The notes: a model not told the origin generated them from the letters alone. Counted from the stretch's first letter, positions 26,719 through 37,641 are shown. The stretch is DNA of 51,445 bases from an uncultured Blastocatellia bacterium (GCA_937934295.1 CALHAI010000012.1:1-51445); one strand, 5' to 3'. Made by a program: numbers and translations.

Positions 26719-28041
26719 TTACTCGAGCGCTTTGCCTTTCGTCTCGGGAAGGGCGAGGGCGAAGGCGGCGGCGATCAGGAAGGCGACGGTCGTGAACGAG
26801 AACGCAACGCCCAGGCCATACGCGTGGGCGTAATGTCCGACGGCGAAGGGAGCGAGCGCGCTCACGCCGCGTCCGAAGTTGTAGGTGAAACCTTGTGCCG
26901 TAGCCCGAATCCGCGTCGGGAAGAGTTCGGCCGTGATCGCCCCGAATCCGCTGAAGTATCCCGTCCCGAAGAACGCGACGGCCGGACCGAGCAGAAGCAG
27001 AAGCAGCGGATGTCGCGTCCCTCCGTAGATGGGGACCAGTGCCGCAGCCACGAGAAAATAGATGAGATAGGTGGGCCGACGTCCCACCCGATCGCTGACG
27101 AAGCCAAAGGTCACATAGCCAAGCCACATGCCGACCTGCATGAGGATCACCCAGGTGGACGTCTGCACGATGCTCAAGCCCGCTCCTCCCTTGTCCGGGG
27201 GAAGCGCCAGATAAGCCGGGATCCACGTGAACAATCCCCACCAGGCGAACATCGAGCTGGTGTTCATGAGCGTCGTCGTGAGGGTATGCCGCAGGAATCT
27301 TCTGCGAAAGAGTTCGACGAGGCGGGGCGCCGATGCCTTCGCGAACGCGCGCTCTTGTTGCTCGCTCTTCCACAACGCCGGCTCCTCGACGGCACGTCGA
27401 ATCCAGAAGGTCACCAGCGCCGGCAGGACGCCGAAGAAGAAGACGGCTCGCCATCCGTAGCGAGGAAGGACGAGCGCCGTGATCACAGCGGCGAGCGCAT
27501 AGCCGACGGCCCAAGAGCTTTGGACAACCCCCAAGGCCTTCCCGCGATGCTCAGCGGGCCAGGTCTCGGAGACGAGCGCGGCTCCTGTCGCCCATTCTCC
27601 CCCCATGCCCAGCCCGAGCAATATACGGAAGACGGCCAATTGCGCGATGCTCTGCGCCAGGCCACAGGCCGCCGTGAAGATGGAGTAGATCAGAATGCTG
27701 GCCATCAGCGCCTTCGTCCGACCAATGCGATCCGCGAGAAGACCGAAGAGGATTCCTCCAATGGCTGAAGCGAGCAGGGTGAGCGATCCGAGGAGACCCG
27801 CCTGCGAGGGGTTCATCTGAAGATCGCGCATGAGATGAGCCAAGACCATCGCATAGAGCATGACATCCATGCTGTCGAGCATCCATCCAAGGCAAGCGGC
27901 CACAAGTGCTCGGCGCTGCTCGGGCGAAGCCTGTCGGAGCCAGGCGAAGGGTCCGGTCGCGTGTCCGGCCCCTTCCTGAAGGGCACGTGGCGATTCCGGC
28001 CCGATCGCCGAGGCCGCCTCCTCTTGGATCTTGTCGCCCAT
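26719..28041 (-). CDS. MFS transporter (sugar/aromatic acid:H+ symporter-like)
   Basis: This is a 12-helix major facilitator superfamily carrier in the inner membrane. The ATG at 28041 follows GAGGAAG; an ATG directly before it (28044) is in frame. The 440-residue product has LGWMLDSMDVMLYAMV in helix 1, whose acidic pair is typical of the aromatic acid/sialate type symporters. It has the loop 2-3 signature GLLADRIGRTKAL, the helix 5 region GLGMGGEWATGAALVSE, and a second-half signature FGFVSDRVGRRPTYL. It starts 13-16 bases after the M61 peptidase stop, so the two are almost surely co-transcribed, which suggests it imports the peptidase products or a related small acid. Substrate is unknown. 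Confidence 0.9.
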   Translation of the reverse strand: MGDKIQEEAASAIGPESPRALQEGAGHATGPFAWLRQASPEQRRALVAACLGWMLDSMDVMLYAMVLAHLMRDLQMNPSQAGLLGSLTLLASAIGGILFGLLADRIGRTKALMASILIYSIFTAACGLAQSIAQLAVFRILLGLGMGGEWATGAALVSETWPAEHRGKALGVVQSSWAVGYALAAVITALVLPRYGWRAVFFFGVLPALVTFWIRRAVEEPALWKSEQQERAFAKASAPRLVELFRRRFLRHTLTTTLMNTSSMFAWWGLFTWIPAYLALPPDKGGAGLSIVQTSTWVILMQVGMWLGYVTFGFVSDRVGRRPTYLIYFLVAAALVPIYGGTRHPLLLLLLGPAVAFFGTGYFSGFGAITAELFPTRIRATAQGFTYNFGRGVSALAPFAVGHYAHAYGLGVAFSFTTVAFLIAAAFALALPETKGKALE

Positions 28042-28057
28042 CATCTTCCTCGGCTCA

Positions 28058-29983
28058 TCATCGTTCGGTGGCGCGTGGCGCCAAAATCCGCGACAGCCGA
28101 TCCGGCTTCCGCTCGTTCCGCGTCAGGTGCGGGAATCGCACGCCTTCCGCGTCGTACAGCTCGTGCGTGGTGAGGAACTCGTTGTCCTCCACAAGGAGTT
28201 GGATCGGGCGACCATCGCGTGCCGAGGCGAGGGCTTGCAGGAAGACCTCGCGGCCGAACCGCCGTCCGTTGACGGCAACGATCCGCATCCCTGGGCCGAG
28301 GCCGCTTCGATAGGCTGGTGTCCCATGCCCCACGTCGAGAATATGACCATCCTCCTTCACGACCAAGCCGAGCGAGGAGGGAAGCGGAAGCACATCCTCC
28401 GACAATGGGAGGGCGAAGGGATTCGGCGTCTCCCTGTAACTCAACGCCCATCCCCCTTCGGTGAGGCCGCCCATCGGCGCGTGCGGCGACTTCTCCGCGA
28501 GCCGCATGGTGAAGAAGCCCTTCCAATCATATGGCGCGACCTTCTGCAATGCCGCGTAGATGTCTTCGACCGTGTACGGCTTCACGAAAATCCGACCTTC
28601 CGATCCGGTGCCTGCGCCGAAGAACTCTCGCGCGAAGTCATCGAGCGAGCGTCGTCCGTCCGTCAATTGCTGGATGAGGACATCGGCCTCGAGCCAGAGC
28701 AGGGCACCTTCGGGATAGAAGTCTACGCCACGCCGCCAGTTCGCCCACTCCACTGGGGCCGTATAGAGGATTTGCGCCGCCGTCGCCGTGTCCTGCAACG
28801 GTCGCCACTGACGCCCCGTCTGGTGATTCAATGCGTCCGCGTACGCAGCCAGGAGTTGGCGGCCTTCGTCCATCGAGAGCAGCCCGCTCCGCACAGCCAG
28901 CACAATGCCGTAGTACTGCGTCAGGCCTTCGTACACCCAGAGCAAGTCCGTCAACATCTCTTGCTGATAGTCCGCCGTCACAAGTCCTTGAGGACGCAGC
29001 GTCTTGCCACACCAGGAATGGACGAATTCATGAGGGAGCAGATCGGCCAGTCGCCGATGCACATGGTCATCCACGAAGAATCGCTCCGGGACTTGATTGT
29101 TGGATGTCTGATGGTGTTCCAGGCCGAAATGGCTGATGTGGTCGCTGAGCGAGACGAGGAAATGATATCGCGGATAGTGCATCGCGCCGAAAAGCGCTCG
29201 CGCCTCTCGAATGAGTTGGCGATAGGCGGAGAGCCGCGACTCCGGGATGTCGAGCGCCCACTCGCTATCGGCAACGACATCCATCACGTGAGGCGGAAGA
29301 CCCTCGGAGGCGCCGACCAGTTCGATCCGCCGATAATGGGCTCCGATGACAATGGGCGTGTCCACCAACAGGGAGAGGGGAATGGGCTCGAACGTGACCT
29401 CCTCCGGACGCACGAGGCGCCCTGGCAAAGCTCCCCCCCACCGCCATCCGGCGGGAAGGCGAAGCGTCGGGCGAACGAGCGCCTTCTCGACGTCGATCCC
29501 CTTCGGATAGAGGAGGAACAGATGCCAATCGATGACGGCCAGTTTGGCCGAAGGGTTCGTGCTGAAGCCACTGGGGCGTGTCGGAGCGAGATAATCGAAC
29601 GCCACTTCCAGGCGAGCCGCGCCCGCAGGAACTTCTATGTGAAAGGCGAACATATCGCGCGGGTCGCGCCGCCACGGGAGTTCACGGCCGTTAGCCTCAA
29701 GCCATAGTCCGGCGAGGTTCGCGATGGGGCCAGTCGGACCATGCTCGCCCGGAATCCATTTCGGATAAACGAGCGTCAGCGCACCCGGCGAGATGGGGAT
29801 CGTCATCCGCACGTGAAAGATCTTGCGCGGAGCTTCCGACGCATCCACCCGGAGTTCGATCGGCGAGACGACCGGCTGAGGTGTTGCCCGGAGATTCGGA
29901 AGGAGCGGGAGGAGGAGCAGAAGGCTGATTCCCGTTCCTGTCAGGATCTTGCGCCTGTGCGGGCTCTTCATCCTCGTTTCCAT
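28058..29983 (-). CDS. Exported M61-family aminopeptidase with PDZ domain
   Basis: This zinc aminopeptidase of the M61 (glycyl aminopeptidase-like) family is probably periplasmic or exported. A signal sequence spans about residues 10-33. The 641-residue chain has an N-terminal beta domain (LVYPKWIPGEHGPTGPI), the conserved GLEHHQTS (287-294), the zinc motif HEFVH (318-322), and the third ligand Glu352 in YEGLTQYYG. A PDZ-like domain lies near 510-590 (GLVVKEDGHILDVGHGTPAYRSGLGPGMRIVAVNG). An ATG at 29971 is a possible alternative start; neither has a strong Shine-Dalgarno. It lies 52 bases after the GntR regulator and 13 bases before the MFS gene, forming a GntR-M61-MFS unit. It likely clips N-terminal residues from imported peptides. 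Confidence 0.92.
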   Translation of the reverse strand: METRMKSPHRRKILTGTGISLLLLLPLLPNLRATPQPVVSPIELRVDASEAPRKIFHVRMTIPISPGALTLVYPKWIPGEHGPTGPIANLAGLWLEANGRELPWRRDPRDMFAFHIEVPAGAARLEVAFDYLAPTRPSGFSTNPSAKLAVIDWHLFLLYPKGIDVEKALVRPTLRLPAGWRWGGALPGRLVRPEEVTFEPIPLSLLVDTPIVIGAHYRRIELVGASEGLPPHVMDVVADSEWALDIPESRLSAYRQLIREARALFGAMHYPRYHFLVSLSDHISHFGLEHHQTSNNQVPERFFVDDHVHRRLADLLPHEFVHSWCGKTLRPQGLVTADYQQEMLTDLLWVYEGLTQYYGIVLAVRSGLLSMDEGRQLLAAYADALNHQTGRQWRPLQDTATAAQILYTAPVEWANWRRGVDFYPEGALLWLEADVLIQQLTDGRRSLDDFAREFFGAGTGSEGRIFVKPYTVEDIYAALQKVAPYDWKGFFTMRLAEKSPHAPMGGLTEGGWALSYRETPNPFALPLSEDVLPLPSSLGLVVKEDGHILDVGHGTPAYRSGLGPGMRIVAVNGRRFGREVFLQALASARDGRPIQLLVEDNEFLTTHELYDAEGVRFPHLTRNERKPDRLSRILAPRATER

Positions 29984-30035
29984 CCCGTGCGCGTCCGACT
30001 CCGGACGAGGTGCACTCTCGCGACGAAACTGCTCC

Positions 30036-30704
30036 TCACTTCAAAAATAACTTCGAGGTCCGCTCCTTCGTGTTCTGGATATGCTGCTCCATAGCGCGGC
30101 GCGCGCGCTGCGGATCGCCATCGCGCAGCGCGCGCACAATGGCCGTGTGTTCCTCGACAAGCTGCGGACCATAGGCCCCCAAGCCGATCGTCTGATAGAA
30201 GAATCGTTGGAGCTTGTTCTCCACGTCGAGGACGATCCCCAGCAGCAGATCGTTGCCCGTCGCCTCGGCGATCAACGCGTGGAAGCGGAAATTCGCGCGG
30301 ATGAATTCAAAGTAACTCTTTCGATCCTCGAAGGTGTACGAGGACCGACAGAGCTGCTCGAGCGTGCGCAGATGGGCGGAGGCGATGGCGCGAGCAGCTA
30401 GTTCGGCGCACGCGCTTTCGACGATGAGCTGCACTTGGTAGAGCTTTTGCAGGTCTTCAAAAGTGATCGGGGGGATGAGGTAGCCCTTGTAGGGGATACT
30501 TTGCAGGAGTCCTTCTTTCTCCAGAAGCGCACACACCTCGCGGATCGGCGTGCGGCTCACGCGGAATCGCCGAGCGAGTTCGGTTTCCGAAAAATAGTGT
30601 CCGGGCTTCAAAGCGCCCGTGATGATCTCAGCCTTGAGACGGTCATAGATGCCATCGGACAGCACGCGCCGCTGTCGCGGATTCGTTGACCGGCTCCCGC
30701 GCAT
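30036..30704 (-). CDS. GntR-family transcriptional regulator, FCD subfamily
   Basis: This is a DNA-binding regulator with a small-molecule sensor. From the ATG at 30704 it is 222 residues. The winged helix-turn-helix spans about 12-75 (LSDGIYDRLKAEIITGALKPG, then SETELARRFRVSRTPIRE). An all-alpha FCD domain covers 85-215. The FCD metal-site pattern is present: N138-x3-H142 (NFRFH), H186 (EEHTAIV) and H208 (MEQHIQ). FCD regulators sense carboxylic or amino acid-like ligands, which fits the downstream peptidase, MFS, TonB and HyuAB genes. The upstream open frame to 30854 is a shadow through the promoter. There is no Shine-Dalgarno before the ATG, and the predicted transcript starts only about five bases upstream, so translation may be leaderless. 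Confidence 0.92.
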   Translation of the reverse strand: MRGSRSTNPRQRRVLSDGIYDRLKAEIITGALKPGHYFSETELARRFRVSRTPIREVCALLEKEGLLQSIPYKGYLIPPITFEDLQKLYQVQLIVESACAELAARAIASAHLRTLEQLCRSSYTFEDRKSYFEFIRANFRFHALIAEATGNDLLLGIVLDVENKLQRFFYQTIGLGAYGPQLVEEHTAIVRALRDGDPQRARRAMEQHIQNTKERTSKLFLK

Positions 30705-30718
30705 ACGAAGAGCCGTAT
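30703..30718. promoter_or_regulatory. Inverted repeat over the gntR start (possible autoregulatory site)
   Basis: ATACG and CGTAT arms separated by six bases span the predicted transcription start and the first codon of the GntR gene. Binding here would block its own transcription. The arms are short, so chance is possible. Confidence 0.3.
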
Positions 30719-30745
30719 TATCGCGGTCGCCCACGTGGCTGTCAA
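30717..30745 (-). promoter_or_regulatory. Predicted promoter of the GntR-M61-MFS operon
   Basis: On the minus strand TTGACA (30740-30745) and GATAAT (30717-30722) have a 17-base spacer. The expected start point near 30710 is five to seven bases before the ATG at 30704. Confidence 0.65.
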
Positions 30746-30795
30746 GGCGCAAGGTGACCCGAGGAGGGGCACCAAGCGGGGCTGGCCTCTTGTCC

Positions 30796-31377
30796 TCATC
30801 GCGCGGATGCGGCCTCGGCCAGCTGCAGGAACCGCGTGTGAATGCGCCGATCATCGGTCAATTCGGGGTGAAAGGTGGCCGCCAAGCAACGCCCCTGTTG
30901 GACGAGCACGGGGTATCCACCGTGTTCGGCGAGAACCTCAACGCCCGGGCCGACGCGCGTGATGATCGGCGCCCGAATGTAGACCATCTCCAGGGGAGGT
31001 GGTCCGAAAACGGGACTGAGCACGCGATCCACAAAGCTGTTGATCTGGCGGCCGTAGGCGTTCCGCTCGACGGAGATGTCCATGAGGCCGAGCGAGGGCT
31101 GACGCGGATTGGTGACTTCTCGTGCCAGCAGGATCGCGCCCGCGCACGTGCCGAGGAATGCGCCGCCACGATGGGCCAGCTCCTGAAGCGGTTCCCAAAA
31201 TCCCTCCTCCAGCAGGAACTTCAACATCGTCGTGCTCTCGCCCCCAGGAAGGATCAGGCCCGAGATCTCGCGCAATTGCTCGGGGTGTCGGACCTCGCAC
31301 CAGGACACGCCAAGCTGCTTCAGGACGCGCCCGTGAGCGGCGAAGTCACCTTGAACGGCCAGGACACCGATCCGCAT
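30796..31377 (-). CDS. pdxT: Pyridoxal 5'-phosphate synthase glutaminase subunit
   Basis: This is the glutaminase that supplies ammonia to PdxS for pyridoxal phosphate synthesis. The 193-residue product is typical in length and begins MRIGVLAVQGDFAAH. The catalytic nucleophile is C78 in GTCAG, with H170 and E172 (FHPEL) completing the triad; LPGGESTTM supplies the oxyanion region. It starts three bases after the pdxS stop codon, so the two subunits are translated from one message. Downstream (30705-30795) there is only the divergently unrelated gntR promoter and no clear terminator. Confidence 0.97.
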   Translation of the reverse strand: MRIGVLAVQGDFAAHGRVLKQLGVSWCEVRHPEQLREISGLILPGGESTTMLKFLLEEGFWEPLQELAHRGGAFLGTCAGAILLAREVTNPRQPSLGLMDISVERNAYGRQINSFVDRVLSPVFGPPPLEMVYIRAPIITRVGPGVEVLAEHGGYPVLVQQGRCLAATFHPELTDDRRIHTRFLQLAEAASAR

Positions 31378-31380
31378 CGC

Positions 31381-32265
31381 TCACCATCCGCGCGTTTGCA
31401 GAAGCTCTTCCTTGGCCAGGCGCGAGACATCCAGGCCGCGCATCGGCTCGCCCAACTCTTCGCTCGCCTCAAGGAGCATCCTCGGATCATTGTAGTAGGT
31501 CACGGCCTTGACGATCGCGCGCGCCCGCCGCGCCGGATCCTCCGATTTGAAGATTCCGGAGCCGACGAAGACGGCTTCCGCGCCCAGTTGCATGCACAGC
31601 GCGGCATCGGCCGGCGTGGCGATCCCTCCGGCGGCGAAATTCGGCACTGGCAGGCGACCATGCTCGGCGACCCAACAGACCAACTCATACGGCGCGCCCA
31701 AGCGTTTGCTCTCGGCCATCAACTCTTCCTTAGGCAGGACCGTCAGGCGGCGGATCGCGTCCATCACGCTTCGCAGGTGACGAACGGCCTCGACGATATT
31801 CCCCGAACCCGCTTCCCCCTTTGTCCGAATCATGGCCGCACCTTCGCCGATGCGACGCAGCGCTTCGCCCAGATCGCGCGCTCCACAGACGAAGGGGACT
31901 TTGAATTGATGCTTGTCAATATGGTGCTCCTCATCGGCCGGCGTCAGCACCTCACTCTCGTCGATGAAGTCCACGCCCAGCTCCTGCAGGATTTGAGCTT
32001 CGACGAAGTGGCCGATGCGCACTTTCGCCATCACGGGGATGGAGACGGCCTCCATGATCTCACGGATCCGCTTGATCGAAGCCATGCGTGCCACGCCCCC
32101 TTGGGCGCGAATATCCGCGGGCACGCGTTCGAGCGCCATCACGGCGACGGCGCCCGCTTCTTCCGCAATGCGCGCTTGCTCGGCGTTAGTGACGTCCATG
32201 ATGACGCCCCCCTTGAGCATCTCGGCCAATCCGACTTTCACTCGAAAGAGCTCATCCATGATCAT
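31381..32265 (-). CDS. pdxS: Pyridoxal 5'-phosphate synthase subunit PdxS
   Basis: This lyase builds pyridoxal 5'-phosphate from ribose 5-phosphate, glyceraldehyde 3-phosphate and ammonia in a dodecameric complex with PdxT. The ATG at 32265 follows GAGGAGG by eight bases and gives 294 residues, the usual length; the frame upstream to 32343 is not used. Schiff-base lysines fall at K81 (MAKVRIGH) and K149 (RTKGEAGSG), the same numbers as in well-studied family members. Other conserved stretches are [35 protein letters not shown] sequence and [16 protein letters not shown]. It forms a two-gene operon with pdxT. Confidence 0.98.
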   Translation of the reverse strand: MIMDELFRVKVGLAEMLKGGVIMDVTNAEQARIAEEAGAVAVMALERVPADIRAQGGVARMASIKRIREIMEAVSIPVMAKVRIGHFVEAQILQELGVDFIDESEVLTPADEEHHIDKHQFKVPFVCGARDLGEALRRIGEGAAMIRTKGEAGSGNIVEAVRHLRSVMDAIRRLTVLPKEELMAESKRLGAPYELVCWVAEHGRLPVPNFAAGGIATPADAALCMQLGAEAVFVGSGIFKSEDPARRARAIVKAVTYYNDPRMLLEASEELGEPMRGLDVSRLAKEELLQTRGW

Positions 32266-32553
32266 GCCGACATCCTCCTCAATTGAGGATTCGGGCGGGC
32301 GAACTCCCGATGCCGTCCCCGCTCGGGGAAGTCCCGAAGTCATCCTCAGCGCCGCGGCAGCGTATCCCCCTCACGAGAGCGCCCGCCCTCCGATCACAGT
32401 CTCTCTCCGCATCGTGACACATGATTATACTCGAAGCCGACGCTTTGAAGAGAGGGGGCGCGAGACCTTCAGGAGAAACCTTGGGAGGCGGAGACAATCA
32501 CCCCTTTGGCCGGAGGGCCTCGCCGTGCGCATCGCCACAGGGCCTGAGGGCGC
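32266..32553. other. pdxS leader region downstream of zapA
   Basis: The 288 bases between zapA and pdxS (both leftward) contain a consensus TATAAT on the minus strand at 32424-32429, but its -35 is poor. The pdxS leader would then be about 150 bases, with several short GC stems and no riboswitch I recognise. The zapA-proximal part is where many bacteria carry 6S RNA; I could not fold a convincing 6S structure. Confidence 0.35.
32424..32429 (-). promoter_or_regulatory. Possible -10 box for pdxST
   Basis: TATAAT reads on the minus strand here, about 160 bases upstream of pdxS. The region 16-18 bases upstream (TCTTCA-like) is a weak -35. Confidence 0.4.
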
Positions 32554-32934
32554 TCAGGGATGCCGGAGTTCGGACGCGGCGTCCGACATGTCGCCAGCCC
32601 GGCGGTCGCCGGAGCGATAGTTCTTGAGCACCTGGTCGAGCAGCTCGCCCGCTTCCGCGCTACGCTGCGCCAGTTGCGCGTCTAACTGCTCGTAACGCTG
32701 CTTCATCTGATGCAATTCATCCGCGATCAGCAACGCGGCCAGAATCGCGACCTTGAGCGAATCCACCGTGAGGGTCTTCGAAGCGATCTCTCGCATGTGC
32801 CGATCCACATACGCCGCCAGTTGCTGGATGTATTCGGCGTTGCCGTCGGCACGCAGATTGTAGGTCTGATTGTAGATCGCGACCTTCACCGTCTGTGTGC
32901 GTGTCGTCTCCATAGGCTCCGGTTCGCTCCTCAT
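32554..32934 (-). CDS. zapA: Cell division protein ZapA
   Basis: This small Z-ring-associated protein promotes FtsZ bundling at mid-cell. The core TVKVAIYNQTYNLRADGNAEYIQQLAAYVDRHMREIASK-type region and the following long helix (VAILAALLIADELHQMKQRYEQLDAQLAQ) match the ZapA family. The start drawn here (32934) overlaps the upstream coiled-coil gene by ATGA. An internal ATG at 32913 with GGAG close before it is equally possible and would give 119 residues. It is the last gene of the thrS-to-zapA run. Downstream lies the pdxS leader region. Confidence 0.88.
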   Translation of the reverse strand: MRSEPEPMETTRTQTVKVAIYNQTYNLRADGNAEYIQQLAAYVDRHMREIASKTLTVDSLKVAILAALLIADELHQMKQRYEQLDAQLAQRSAEAGELLDQVLKNYRSGDRRAGDMSDAASELRHP

Positions 32935-33215
32935 CGCAGGGAATTCACCATCTCCTGTTCCAAGACCGAGAGAGCTTCCAGCATCGCTTCGATCTTGAGC
33001 TTGATGGCATCGCGTTCGGTCAACAGGCGTTCCACTTGAGCTTCCAGCCGATCCTTCTCCGCCAGGAGCGCGCTCATCTCTCGGCGCAGAGTCGCCACCT
33101 CCTTCTCCAGAGCCTCCTTCTCCTGCCGCAGGGCTTTGAATTGCTCGATCGCGCGATAAATCTTATCTTCCAGGTGCGCAAACTTTTCCAAACCGCTCAA
33201 TCCCGCCACGATCAT
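32931..33215 (-). CDS. Small coiled-coil protein, ZapB-like
   Basis: This protein of about 94 residues is nearly all heptad-rich helix (YRAIEQFKALRQEKEALEKEVATL and onward to LSVLEQEMVNSLR). It lies between pheT and zapA and overlaps zapA by ATGA. Position and composition resemble the ZapB-type partners that link ZapA to the division site or nucleoid, but coiled coils carry little family signal. The start is uncertain: the ATG at 33215 abuts GGAGGG, while a GTG at 33209 has better spacing. The frame upstream to 33302 lacks support. Confidence 0.65.
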   Translation of the reverse strand: MIVAGLSGLEKFAHLEDKIYRAIEQFKALRQEKEALEKEVATLRREMSALLAEKDRLEAQVERLLTERDAIKLKIEAMLEALSVLEQEMVNSLR

Positions 33216-33298
33216 CCCTCCGCCTGACAAACAGCTGGGCTGTATTCTACTCCGACGGACATGATCTGGCAACTCCTTTTTGCTCGCGCGAGCGCCGA

Positions 33299-35350
<2,052 letters not shown>

Positions 35351-35410
35351 GCCGCCGTGTGCTCCCACAACGGAGATCGCGCGCTTCGCGCGTCGCCGCC
35401 TCGCGCCGCG

Positions 35411-36439
35411 CTAGAAGCCGAATTGTTCGAGGAACCGAAGATCGTTCTCATAGAGGAGTCGAATATCCTCGAGGCCGTACATGAGGGCGGCCATGCGATC
35501 CAGGCCAAGGCCGAAGGCGAATCCCGTGAACTCCTCCGGATCCACGCCCGCCCCGCGCAGCACGCGCGGATGCACCATGCCGCACCCGCCGAGTTCGATC
35601 CATCCCGCCCCTTTGCAAACGCGGCATCCGGCGCCACCACAGACGAAGCAACTGAAGTCCACTTCGGCGCTCGGTTCGGTGAAGGGGAAATAGCTCGGGC
35701 GAAAGCGCGTCCGCACCTGTGGGCCGAACATCCGTCGGACGAACTCCTGCAGCGTTCCCTTCAGGTCCCCCATCGTGATCTCGTGATCGAGCGCCAACCC
35801 TTCGACTTGGAAGAACATCGGATTGTGTGTCGGATCCGGAGTATCGCGACGGAAGACCTTCCCCGGGGCGATGATGCGCAAGGGGGGACGCCGCCGTTCG
35901 AGCGCCCGGATCTGCACGGTCGAGGTCTGCGTCCGCAGGGCGAGCCCCTCGCTCAGGTAGAACGTGTCTTGAGCCTCGCGCGCCGGATGTCCCGGGGGGA
36001 TATTGAGCGCGTCAAAGTTGTAATAGCTCGTCTCGATCTCAGGACCACTCTCCACCGAATAGCCCATCGAGACGAAGATATCTTCGATCCGCTCTCGGAT
36101 GAGGGTGATCGGATGGCGAGCGCCGAAGACCGGACGCAACCCCGGCAAGGTGATGTCCACGCGTTCGCGCTCGAAGCGTTCCGCTTCAGCTCGTGCCTCG
36201 AGCTGAAGGCGGAGCTGCTCCAGCGTTGCTTCGACCTCTTCCTTCAAGTCGTTGACCAGGCGCCCGATCTCTCGCCGTTCCTCGGGCGGGAGCGCTCCCA
36301 GCCCCCTGATCAGCTGCGTGATCAAGCCGCTCTTTCGCCCGAGATACCGATCGCGCACGCGGACGAGAGCCGCCAGATCGGCGACCTGCGCCAACTCCTC
36401 GCGCAGTTGAGCGCGAACCTGCTCCACACGCTCGCGCAT
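35411..36439 (-). CDS. pheS: Phenylalanyl-tRNA synthetase alpha subunit
   Basis: This is the catalytic chain of the tRNA-Phe synthetase, a class II enzyme. The ATG at 36439 follows GGGAG by eight bases and gives 342 residues; the longer frame to 36766 runs through rplT and is a shadow. An N-terminal coiled-coil tRNA-binding arm (1-90) is followed by the class II motifs: [41 protein letters not shown] (motif 2 region) and [17 protein letters not shown] (motif 3). A Cys pair cluster ([17 protein letters not shown]) sits before motif 3 and could bind zinc. It lies 29 bases after rplT. Confidence 0.97.
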   Translation of the reverse strand: MRERVEQVRAQLREELAQVADLAALVRVRDRYLGRKSGLITQLIRGLGALPPEERREIGRLVNDLKEEVEATLEQLRLQLEARAEAERFERERVDITLPGLRPVFGARHPITLIRERIEDIFVSMGYSVESGPEIETSYYNFDALNIPPGHPAREAQDTFYLSEGLALRTQTSTVQIRALERRRPPLRIIAPGKVFRRDTPDPTHNPMFFQVEGLALDHEITMGDLKGTLQEFVRRMFGPQVRTRFRPSYFPFTEPSAEVDFSCFVCGGAGCRVCKGAGWIELGGCGMVHPRVLRGAGVDPEEFTGFAFGLGLDRMAALMYGLEDIRLLYENDLRFLEQFGF

Positions 36440-36468
36440 GCGATCTGCTCCCGACTTCGGACGCCGCG

Positions 36469-36837
36469 CTAGGTCGTCTGAGCGGCGAGGGCCGCCTTGG
36501 CGACGCCGGCCAGTTCCGCGAAGGCCGCCGCATCGCGGGCGGCCAGATCGGCCAGGGCTTTTCGATCCAGGGCAACGCCCGCGAGTTTCAGGCCGTGTAC
36601 GAATTGCGTGTAGTTCAAGCCATGCTGGCGCGCCGCCGCATTGATGCGGATGATCCAGAGGCGGCGAAAATCGCGCTTCTTCAGGCGCCGCCCGATATAG
36701 GCGAACTTCCACGCGCGCTGTACGGCCTCCTTCGCATATCGATGGAGCCGACCCTTCGCTCCCCAATACCCCTTCGCCAGGCGGAGGTATTTCTTGCGAC
36801 GTTCGACTCGCTTATGTCCGCGTTTGACTCGTGGCAT
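36469..36837 (-). CDS. rplT: 50S ribosomal protein L20
   Basis: This assembly-initiating protein of the large ribosomal subunit has 122 residues, with the typical basic N-terminal extension ([20 protein letters not shown]) and the globular segment [25 protein letters not shown]. It lies 27 bases after rpmI and before pheS, the standard infC-rpmI-rplT order. In enterobacteria L20 represses this operon by binding its mRNA; no matching structure was identified here. Confidence 0.98.
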   Translation of the reverse strand: MPRVKRGHKRVERRKKYLRLAKGYWGAKGRLHRYAKEAVQRAWKFAYIGRRLKKRDFRRLWIIRINAAARQHGLNYTQFVHGLKLAGVALDRKALADLAARDAAAFAELAGVAKAALAAQTT

Positions 36838-36864
36838 GATCGTCCTCTCCCTCCCACAAGGTCC

Positions 36865-37068
36865 TCACGGGCGGCCGTAGGGCAACAAGCGCTTGACGCG
36901 TTTGGCATCGGTTGAATCCACGTACGTGTCCCGATCGAGCCGCATCTTGCGCTTGGGCGCCTTCTTCGTCAACAGGTGACGGGCATGCGAATGGCCGCGT
37001 TTGATCTTCCCTGTCGCCGTGAGGCGAAATCGCTTGTATGCCCCTTTGTGCGTCTTCAGCTTCGGCAT
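36865..37068 (-). CDS. rpmI: 50S ribosomal protein L35
   Basis: A 67-residue, highly basic ribosomal protein, [20 protein letters not shown] onward, with the family ending [14 protein letters not shown]. It sits 39 bases after infC and 27 before rplT. Confidence 0.98.
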   Translation of the reverse strand: MPKLKTHKGAYKRFRLTATGKIKRGHSHARHLLTKKAPKRKMRLDRDTYVDSTDAKRVKRLLPYGRP

Positions 37069-37107
37069 GTCCCCTCCTCGCGTGTGCCCATTTTCGGACG
37101 CACGCCC

Positions 37108-37641
37108 TCATGACTTGTGATGCTTCTTCGGCGCGAAGATGGCCACAAGGTTATTCCCCTCCAAGCGCGGAGGGGATTCGACGATGGCCACCTGAGCGAG
37201 ATCATTGATCAACCGCTGCAGGATCTGCTCGCCGAGGTCCTTGTGCACGATCTCGCGCCCGCGAAAGTGAACGATGGCTTTCACCTTATCGCCTTCGCTC
37301 AGGATGCGCTGCGCGTTTCGCATCTTGAATTCGTAGTCATGGTCGTCGGTGGCCGGACGCAGCTTGATCTCCTTGACGGTGATGATCGTCTGTCGCTTCT
37401 TGGCCCCTTGCGCCTTCTTCTTCTGTTCGTACAGATACTTGCCGTAGTCGATGATGCGGCAGACCGGCGGATCGGCGTGCGGAGCGACCTCGACCAGATC
37501 CAATTCGCGTTCGCGAGCCAGCGCCAACGCTTCCCGCACGCTCATGATGCCAATCTGCTGCCCGTTCTCATCAATGACCCGGACACGCTCGGCCCGGATG
37601 CGCTCGTTGACGCGATAGCGTAGATTGTATGGGCCTCTCAT
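37108..37641 (-). CDS. infC: Translation initiation factor IF-3
   Basis: This factor binds the 30S subunit, checks the start codon and tRNA and blocks early subunit joining. The 177-residue product has the N-domain ([22 protein letters not shown]), the basic linker ([14 protein letters not shown]) and the C-domain ([32 protein letters not shown]). The start codon is an ordinary ATG, not the rare AUU used for autoregulation in enterobacteria, and the preceding GAGAGACT is a weak ribosome binding site. It lies 78 bases after thrS. Confidence 0.97.
   Translation of the reverse strand: MRGPYNLRYRVNERIRAERVRVIDENGQQIGIMSVREALALARERELDLVEVAPHADPPVCRIIDYGKYLYEQKKKAQGAKKRQTIITVKEIKLRPATDDHDYEFKMRNAQRILSEGDKVKAIVHFRGREIVHKDLGEQILQRLINDLAQVAIVESPPRLEGNNLVAIFAPKKHHKS

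Noticed and set aside
30649..32286. 545-codon frame opposite pdxST
   Set aside because: It runs antisense to two unmistakable genes and their junction.
32266..32424. Riboswitch in the pdxS leader
   Set aside because: Only short GC stems are visible; no conserved core of a known riboswitch class was recognised.
32380..32553. 6S RNA downstream of zapA
   Set aside because: The location is right and GAGCGCCC/GGGCGCTC arms exist about 165 bases apart, but a TATAAT for pdxS lies in the middle and I could not form the central bubble expected of 6S RNA.
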